Part shown: piece by piece, positions 16,462 to 21,579 of the stretch | How positions within the stretch are numbered: the first letter of the stretch is position 1 | Layout: each line of letters begins with the position of its first letter | From: Anaerolineales bacterium UBA7227 | GTDB lineage: Bacteria > Chloroflexota > Anaerolineae > Anaerolineales > Villigracilaceae | NCBI GenBank assembly: GCA_002473085.1 | Contig: DKTP01000068.1 | Location: 1-21,579, forward strand | Length of the DNA stretch: 21,579 nucleotides | Direction: 5' to 3' | Made by a program: the position numbers and the translations under genes | Notes under the pieces: model-generated | Seen by the model: the letters and a program-made list of their open reading frames with translations, nothing else | Databases searched by the model: none | Told to the model about the DNA's origin: nothing

Positions 16462-19068
16462 ATGTCTCTTAAATTAAAACTCGGCTTATTAATGTTGACC
16501 CTCATCGCCCTCTTGTCCGGCGCCTTTTGGGTTTTCACCCGCAACGCGCGGCAACTGGAAGATATCGCCGCCCGCCGGCGGTTGGGACAGGTCATGCTGT
16601 TCACAAGCGAAAAGCTGGCGTTGGGCAAATTAATCGCGCAATCGAACCTGCCCGACAAAAACAACGCCATCGCCCGGGTGGTTGACGACGTGTTCCTGAT
16701 GCAAGCTGCAGTCAATACCAACTTGCGAATCGAGAAACGGACCGAGATCGCAACCTCCCTGCGCGATATTCAAACCTCCCTGTCCACAATCAGTCTGTTA
16801 CTTCAGGATCTGCGAGCGCGCGCCGCGACAGGGCAGGCGCTGACCCAGGAGGACGTTCTCCGCCTGGATCAATTGGATGCCATCGTAAGCAAAGTCGGGA
16901 CGACGGTGACAGAATACGATCAATACCTTAACGCAGAGGAGAAACAGATCAAGAAAACAGCCAATCTGTTTACAAACATCATCGTCGCCGCCATGGTGGC
17001 CACGCTCATTGCGCTTTTCCTCATCGTATTCTTCAACATTCTCAGCCCAATCAACGCGCTGACGCGCTCCGCGCAGGAAATCACGCAGGGAAACTACGCC
17101 CACGCGACCAATCTCAAAAGTAAAGATGAATTGGGGAAACTGGGAAACGCCTTCGATACCATGACTTCCCGCCTGCGAGAGTTCATCGGTACGCTCGAAA
17201 CACGCGTGGCCGAACGCACGCGCAACCTGGAACTGGCCGCCGAAGTCGGACGCTCCGTCTCGCAAGTGCGCGACCTCGACGTCATGCTGCGAGAAGCCGT
17301 GGAGATCATCCGCTCTCGCTTCAACCTGTACTATGCGCAGGTCTACCTCGCCAACCCGACGCAGACGACGCTGACGCTTCGCTCCGGGACGGGGACGGTC
17401 GGCGCGGAACTGACCGCGCGCGGCCACAGCCTCCCGATCAACTCCGCGTCCATCAACGGGCGCGCGGCCGTGGAAAAACGCCCCGTGGTCATTTCGGACA
17501 CCGCCGCCAGCCCATCCTTCCATCCCAACGCGCTCCTGCCAGACACACGCTCGGAAATGGCCGTCCCGCTCATCATCAACGACCGGGTAGTGGGCGTGTT
17601 GGACATGCAGAGCGACCGGGCCGGCGCGCTCAACCAGGAAATCCTGCCCGCTTTTGAAGCGCTGGCCGGACAGTTGGCAGTTGCCGTCCAGAACGCGAAC
17701 CTTCTGGAAGAGGCCGAGCAGGCCCGCGCAGAAGTGGAAAAGCAGGCCGCCCGCCTCGTCCACGCCCAATGGCAGGATTACCTGGACGCCATCCACAAAC
17801 CCGAACAGATCGGGTTCGCCTACGAACAGAACCGGATCACGCCTCTCTCCGAGACCGAGGCCGCGCAGCCGCTTCCGAGCGACAGTTCCCTGTCCGCGCC
17901 CATCGCGGTCGGCGGAGAGACGCTCGGTTCGCTGGCGGCCGAGCTGAACGAGCAGTCCAAAAATCCGCAGGCGAGAGAACTCATCAACGCCGTCGCGCGC
18001 CAGGTGGCGCGGCAAGTCGAAAACCTGCGCCTGCTGGAAAACGCCGAGCGTTATCGCGCCGAAGCGGAGCAGGCCTCCCGCCGGCTGACCCGGGAAGGAT
18101 GGCAGGAATATGCCGCAGGCAGAAAAGCGGACGACCTCGGCTTCCTTTACGATCTGAAAGAGGTCCGGCCGCATGAAAGCGCCGCCGACCTTTCCCCCGA
18201 ACCGGCGGCGGTCGCCCTGCCGATCAAAGTCCGCGAGGAGGCCATTGGCAGCCTCGCCGTGCAAGGATTAAATCCCGCGGACGCCGCCTCGCTGGAGCTC
18301 GTCGCCACCGTCGCGGAACGGTTGGGCGCCCACATTGAAAACCTGCGCCAATACGACCGCGCCCAGTCCGCGCTGACACAGACGGAAAAACTGTTCGAAG
18401 CCAGCCGCGACCTATCGCAGGCCGGCGATCTACAGGAACTGACCGCTGCCGTCGTCGCCGCGCTGGACATCCCCGAAATCAACCGGGCAGTACTGGCAAT
18501 CTTCAATTACGACGCCGACAACCAGATCAACAGCCTCGACATCATCGCGAACTGGTGGAACGGGACGGGGACCGAGATCACCCCCGTCGGGACGCATTAC
18601 CCGCGCGAGGTCATCCGCGCCATGTCGCTGTTCGTCAGTCCCACGCCGGTCTTCTTCGACGATACGCACGCCGACGAACGCGTGGACGCGGTCACCATGC
18701 AGCTGGTTCAACGACAGAACCTGCGGGCGGTGGCAATCCTTCCCCTGCACAGCGGCGCCCGGCAGATCGGCGCGGTGATCCTGGAAGCCGAAGAACCGCA
18801 CAAATTCACCTCGGAAGAGACCCGCCTCTTCACCTCGCTCGCGCCGCAGATCGCCACCGTGCTGGAAAACCGCCGCCAGTTCGAGCGCGCCCAAAAGCAG
18901 GCCGAACGCGAAAGCGCGCTGAACCTCATCAGCCAGAAGATCCAAAGCGCGACCAGCGTGGAATCCGTCTTGCAGATCGCGGCCCGCGAACTGGGTCACG
19001 CGCTCGGCGCGCCGCTCACCATCGCCCAATTGGGCGTGAAAGAACGCGGCGACGGCGGCCAGGATTGA
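16462..19068 (+). CDS. Sensor C: helical periplasmic domain, HAMP, GAF, two half-GAF repeats, GAF, no transmitter
   Basis: The 868-residue receptor has a membrane helix (about 6-26), a helical extracytoplasmic domain of about 140 residues (27-168, like a four-helix-bundle ligand domain), a second helix (about 169-191), HAMP (about 192-244), a signalling helix (TLETRVAERTRNL) and GAF1 (about 265-411, with NALLPDTRSEMAVPL). Next come two tandem repeats of about 108 residues (416-525 and 526-634), each with WQ(D/E)Y, G-F-x-Y and a P-I-x-V/GSLA half-GAF pattern, and then a final GAF (about 640-807). It ends with the stub ISQKIQSATSVESVLQ, RELGHALGA and a short tail. No HisKA, ATPase or methyl-accepting motif is present. 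The final GAF and stub match sensor A closely. GCGAGG lies about 6 nt before the ATG. The ModA-like lipoprotein gene directly precedes it. Confidence 0.87.
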   Translation: MSLKLKLGLLMLTLIALLSGAFWVFTRNARQLEDIAARRRLGQVMLFTSEKLALGKLIAQSNLPDKNNAIARVVDDVFLMQAAVNTNLRIEKRTEIATSLRDIQTSLSTISLLLQDLRARAATGQALTQEDVLRLDQLDAIVSKVGTTVTEYDQYLNAEEKQIKKTANLFTNIIVAAMVATLIALFLIVFFNILSPINALTRSAQEITQGNYAHATNLKSKDELGKLGNAFDTMTSRLREFIGTLETRVAERTRNLELAAEVGRSVSQVRDLDVMLREAVEIIRSRFNLYYAQVYLANPTQTTLTLRSGTGTVGAELTARGHSLPINSASINGRAAVEKRPVVISDTAASPSFHPNALLPDTRSEMAVPLIINDRVVGVLDMQSDRAGALNQEILPAFEALAGQLAVAVQNANLLEEAEQARAEVEKQAARLVHAQWQDYLDAIHKPEQIGFAYEQNRITPLSETEAAQPLPSDSSLSAPIAVGGETLGSLAAELNEQSKNPQARELINAVARQVARQVENLRLLENAERYRAEAEQASRRLTREGWQEYAAGRKADDLGFLYDLKEVRPHESAADLSPEPAAVALPIKVREEAIGSLAVQGLNPADAASLELVATVAERLGAHIENLRQYDRAQSALTQTEKLFEASRDLSQAGDLQELTAAVVAALDIPEINRAVLAIFNYDADNQINSLDIIANWWNGTGTEITPVGTHYPREVIRAMSLFVSPTPVFFDDTHADERVDAVTMQLVQRQNLRAVAILPLHSGARQIGAVILEAEEPHKFTSEETRLFTSLAPQIATVLENRRQFERAQKQAERESALNLISQKIQSATSVESVLQIAARELGHALGAPLTIAQLGVKERGDGGQD
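18841..18884 (+). repeat. 44-bp exact repeat in the last GAF domain (copy 2)
   Basis: Identical to 12473-12516 in sensor A. The flanking sequence stays very similar for several tens of bases downstream, through the region encoding RAQ(R/K)QAERES. Confidence 0.9.
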
Positions 19069-19109
19069 ATTCCGCTTTGCAAGGAGCCAGCGCCGCCCCG
19101 TCCAACGCG

Positions 19110-19139
19110 TTGACCGCGCCTGGAGCCAAACCGTGCAAT
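19110..19139 (+). promoter_or_regulatory. Possible promoter of the BMP lipoprotein gene
   Basis: TTGACC (19110-19115) and TGCAAT (19134-19139) are 18 bp apart, inside the longest gap of the sensor cluster (169 bp, 19069-19237). The transcript would start near 19146, about 90 nt before the ATG. The -35 is good and the -10 is moderate. Confidence 0.35.
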
Positions 19140-19237
19140 TTTTCTACCGGACATCCTGCCTGAGCCAGCCAATGTTGGAGAACGTCTCTTACGCCAAGCG
19201 CTCACTTTTACGAGAGGTCCGCTACAAGGAGAAATAT

Positions 19238-20257
19238 ATGTCGCGCAAGTTAATCGTCCTTTTCGCCGCTTTTACCCTCATCCTTGCGGGATGCGGCGGC
19301 GCGCCAACCGCCTCGCCCGCGCCCGCCGTCCCTTCCCCCACTCCCGAGGCCAAACCCTTCCGCGTCGCGTTCATCACGCCAAGCGCGGTGAACGACATGG
19401 CCTTCAGCCAGGGCATTTACGAAGCGCTGATGCAAATCCAGGAAGAAATGGGCGGCGCGGCAAAAATGACCTTCGTCTATTCGCAAGGCATGTATGTGCT
19501 GACCGACGCGACCGCCGCGCTCCGCACCTACGCGACGCAAGGCTACGACCTGGTCATCGCGCACGGCTCGCAGTATGGAGACACCGTCAAAGAGGTGGCG
19601 CCCGAGTTCCCGCAAACAAGTTTCGCCTGGGGCACCGACTCCAAGACCTTTGGCCTCCCCAATGTGTTCGCGTACGAGGCCGCATCTGAACAGGGCGGAT
19701 ATGTCAACGGCGTCCTGGCCGCCAGCCTGACCGCCAGCAAAAAGATCGGGGTGATCGGCCCGGTGGAGGTGGGCGACGCCAAGTTATACGTGGACGGATT
19801 CAAAGCCGGCGTCGCGGCGACCGATCCCGAAATTCAGGTGAACGTGAACTATATCGGTTCATTCTCCGACGTTGTGCTGGCTTCTGAAACCGCGGCCGGA
19901 TACATCTCGGACGGCGCGGACGCGCTGACCGGCACCGCCCAGATGGTAGTTGGGCCGATCGGCAACGCCAGCGAAAACAACGTCCTCTGGTTCGGCACAC
20001 AGTCCAACCAGACCTCCCTGGCCCCCAGGATCGTTGTGGCAAACCAGGTTTACCACTGGGAAGTCGTGCTGAGGGAGATCGTCGCCAAGATCCAGGCCGG
20101 CAGGCTCGGCGGAGATTCCTTCACCATCACGCTCGCCAACGGCGGCCTCGTCATGGAGTACAACCCGGATTACGCCCTGCCCGCCGACATCAAGACATTG
20201 GGCGAGAAGACCGTGCGAGGCATCGTCAACGGCACGATCGCCATTGACCTGCCCTGA
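19238..20257 (+). CDS. BMP/PnrA-family substrate-binding lipoprotein
   Basis: The 339-residue protein has a lipoprotein signal peptide with LAGC (Cys19), a Pro/Ala-rich linker (about 21-38) and a mature domain of the BMP (basic membrane protein/PnrA) family. Family marks are VAFITPSAVNDMAFSQGIYE (43-62), DLVIAHGSQYGDTVKEVAPEF (104-124), EQGGYVNGVLAASLT (151-165), KIGVIGPVEVGD, and a late TLANGGLVM. Known members bind nucleosides or related small molecules, but the ligand here is unknown. No ABC transporter genes are adjacent; sensor D follows after 60 nt. I chose the ATG at 19238 because AAGGAG lies 6 nt upstream and the signal peptide begins there; an in-frame GTG at 19133 would add 35 residues before the signal peptide. 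Confidence 0.85.
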   Translation: MSRKLIVLFAAFTLILAGCGGAPTASPAPAVPSPTPEAKPFRVAFITPSAVNDMAFSQGIYEALMQIQEEMGGAAKMTFVYSQGMYVLTDATAALRTYATQGYDLVIAHGSQYGDTVKEVAPEFPQTSFAWGTDSKTFGLPNVFAYEAASEQGGYVNGVLAASLTASKKIGVIGPVEVGDAKLYVDGFKAGVAATDPEIQVNVNYIGSFSDVVLASETAAGYISDGADALTGTAQMVVGPIGNASENNVLWFGTQSNQTSLAPRIVVANQVYHWEVVLREIVAKIQAGRLGGDSFTITLANGGLVMEYNPDYALPADIKTLGEKTVRGIVNGTIAIDLP

Positions 20258-20317
20258 AAAAACGGCCGCTTATCCTTCGATGAAAGCAAAGTTCCGCATT
20301 TACCTGGAGTTCCTGAG

Positions 20318-21579
20318 ATGACGACTCAACCTGCTCGATCAGATCCCGGCCCTGTGGACAAAGCCAATCCCGGCAAACGCTCGTCCATTCGGACAAAAAT
20401 CACCTTCTGGGCAGGGCTTTGGCTGGCTTTGGTCTCTTTTATTCTGATCGGCTATTCCGTTTTTACGTTTCGGAACGCGGCCATTGACAATGCCACCAAA
20501 GAAGCGTTGGCTTTCTCGGAAGTGCAAGCCAGCCAGGTCATGGACGTTCTGAGCCCGCCTCTCGTGAAGGCGCGCACATTGGCGGAATCCCTGGAGGCGG
20601 TCAAGGACCCCAGCATCCCCATCGCCTTGTCGCGGGACGAGGCCAACGCCATTCTCCGAAAAGTTTTGCTGGAGAATCCCTCCTTTTTGGGCACATACAC
20701 CCTGTGGGAGCCAAACGAATTCGACGGATCGGACAGGCAGTATGCGAGAGCGGTGGCGCATGACGAAACCGGCCGTTTCATTCCCTACTGGGTGAGAGAC
20801 CTCGACGGAATCATCCACACGGAGGCTTTAACCCAATATGAAATACCGGGCGTCGGAGACTGGTACATCATCCCCCGCAGTACCCTGAAAGAGGTCGCCA
20901 TCGCGCCCATCGTCCGCCGCATCCAGGGACAAGACCTGACCATCGCGTCGTTCATCGTCCCCATCGTCTCGGACGGGAAGTTCTACGGCATCGCCGGGGT
21001 GGACGCGCCCATCGGCGTCATGCAGGAACTGGTGGATAGGATCGATCTATACGAAGGCAGCGCCGAAGTCGCGCTATTCACCGAAAGCGGGACGCTGGTC
21101 GCGGTTCGGAATCGCCCCGAGATAGCCAATCAATCGGTTGATCTTATTTACAACGATTACAATCAGATCCGATCCCAATTAGGCGATACATTTTCAAGGC
21201 TGAGCCAGGACGGCAAATACCTCCAAATCTTTTCGCCGATCAAAGTGGACGACGCGGGGACGCGCTGGGTGTTGGGCTTCAGCATCCCCTTCGACAAGAT
21301 CACGGCTCCCGCCACAAGCGCCGCCGTTCGCCAGGTGGTCATCAGCCTCGCCTTCATCGCGCTGGCCCTGATCTTCCTCTGGTTCGTCGCGGGACAGATC
21401 GTCCGCCCCATGCAGGCGTTGACCCAGGCCGCGCAGACCGTGTCGGCGGGAAATTTGAATGTGACCGCGGATGTGCGCAGCAACGACGAGACCGGCGTGC
21501 TGGCAGGCGCGTTCAACTCGATGACGCTCCAACTCAGAACCCTGTTCGCCACCCTCGAACAACGCGTGGCCGAACGCAC
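20318..21579 (+). CDS. Sensor D: Cache and HAMP receptor, 3' end cut by the window
   Basis: Translation from the ATG at 20318 is open to the window end, giving 420 residues plus two bases. It has a membrane helix (about 28-50), a double-Cache-like extracellular domain (about 55-335, with LWEPNEFDG, GDWYIIPRST, GIAGVDAPI and WVLGFSIP), a second helix (about 338-358), HAMP (about 360-412) and the start of a signalling helix, TLEQRVAER. This helix is identical at DNA level to that of sensor A over 26 nt, so a GAF-containing cytoplasmic part probably follows. Whether it has a kinase domain cannot be seen. GGAG lies 8 nt before the ATG. The BMP lipoprotein gene lies 60 nt upstream. Confidence 0.85.
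   Translation, partial: MTTQPARSDPGPVDKANPGKRSSIRTKITFWAGLWLALVSFILIGYSVFTFRNAAIDNATKEALAFSEVQASQVMDVLSPPLVKARTLAESLEAVKDPSIPIALSRDEANAILRKVLLENPSFLGTYTLWEPNEFDGSDRQYARAVAHDETGRFIPYWVRDLDGIIHTEALTQYEIPGVGDWYIIPRSTLKEVAIAPIVRRIQGQDLTIASFIVPIVSDGKFYGIAGVDAPIGVMQELVDRIDLYEGSAEVALFTESGTLVAVRNRPEIANQSVDLIYNDYNQIRSQLGDTFSRLSQDGKYLQIFSPIKVDDAGTRWVLGFSIPFDKITAPATSAAVRQVVISLAFIALALIFLWFVAGQIVRPMQALTQAAQTVSAGNLNVTADVRSNDETGVLAGAFNSMTLQLRTLFATLEQRVAER
21554..21579 (+). repeat. 26-bp exact repeat in the HAMP-to-GAF signalling helix (copy 2)
   Basis: Identical to 11471-11496 in sensor A. The match reaches the last base of the window, so its true length is unknown. Confidence 0.9.

Noticed and set aside
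16798..18264. 488-codon minus-strand open frame opposite sensor C (similar ones at 5324-6511, 8320-9669 and 11450-12727)
   Set aside because: All are antisense to well-supported sensor or receiver genes and show no recognisable domain.
9578..19068. Methyl-accepting chemotaxis proteins or histidine kinases hidden in sensors A-C
   Set aside because: No long methyl-accepting coiled coil, no SHExxxPL phosphoacceptor motif and no GxGLGL ATPase motif were found after the GAF domains.
19133..19237. GTG start that would lengthen the BMP lipoprotein by 35 residues
   Set aside because: The lipoprotein signal peptide begins at the ATG at 19238, which has AAGGAG at ideal distance.

Overview
The window reads as part of a fairly GC-rich bacterial chromosome, most likely Chloroflexota, class Anaerolineae. 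This is inferred from several things together: long HAMP/GAF sensors with no transmitter domain, lipoprotein binding proteins, a recX-RNase Y pair, a malic enzyme fused to a phosphotransacetylase domain, and short AT-rich heptamer tandem repeats between genes. No rRNA, tRNA, CRISPR array, transposase or phage gene was seen.

Left part (1-5209). A repeat-rich intergenic stretch (1-290) precedes a NADP-type malic enzyme on the minus strand (291-2582). A 444-bp divergent region (2583-3026) follows. It carries a good plus-strand promoter, a hairpin-rich transcribed segment and a convincing intrinsic terminator just before recX, so it is either an attenuated leader or a separate small RNA. recX (3027-3683) and rny, RNase Y (3680-5209), overlap by 4 nt.

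Middle part (5255-9540). This is a classical two-component core. A membrane GAF-GAF histidine kinase overlaps an OmpR-type response regulator by 4 nt, and a protein with two receiver domains and a GAF domain follows. A perfect tandem 10-bp repeat lies in the gap after the response regulator gene and is a candidate operator for it.

Right part (9578-21579). Four large membrane sensors (called A, B, C and D here) are all on the plus strand. A has a six-helix membrane domain, a periplasmic Cache domain, HAMP and two GAFs. B has the same membrane type with no Cache, then HAMP and one GAF. C has a helical periplasmic domain, HAMP, a GAF, two half-GAF repeats and a GAF. D has a Cache domain and HAMP and is cut by the window end. 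A, B and C have no histidine kinase, methyl-accepting, cyclase or phosphatase domain. All three stop at the same place, a short stub that looks like the start of another GAF domain. Between them sit a protein with two aspartate-rich motifs like a class I isoprenoid synthase (between A and B), a ModA-like lipoprotein (before C) and a BMP-family lipoprotein (before D). No ABC permease or ATPase is present.

Working model (inference): the binding proteins and Cache domains collect extracellular signals, and the kinase-less receptors pass them by protein contact to the histidine kinase and the receiver proteins encoded at the head of the cluster. The shared receptor ends, near-identical DNA blocks and swapped input domains suggest that this array grew by duplication and module shuffling.
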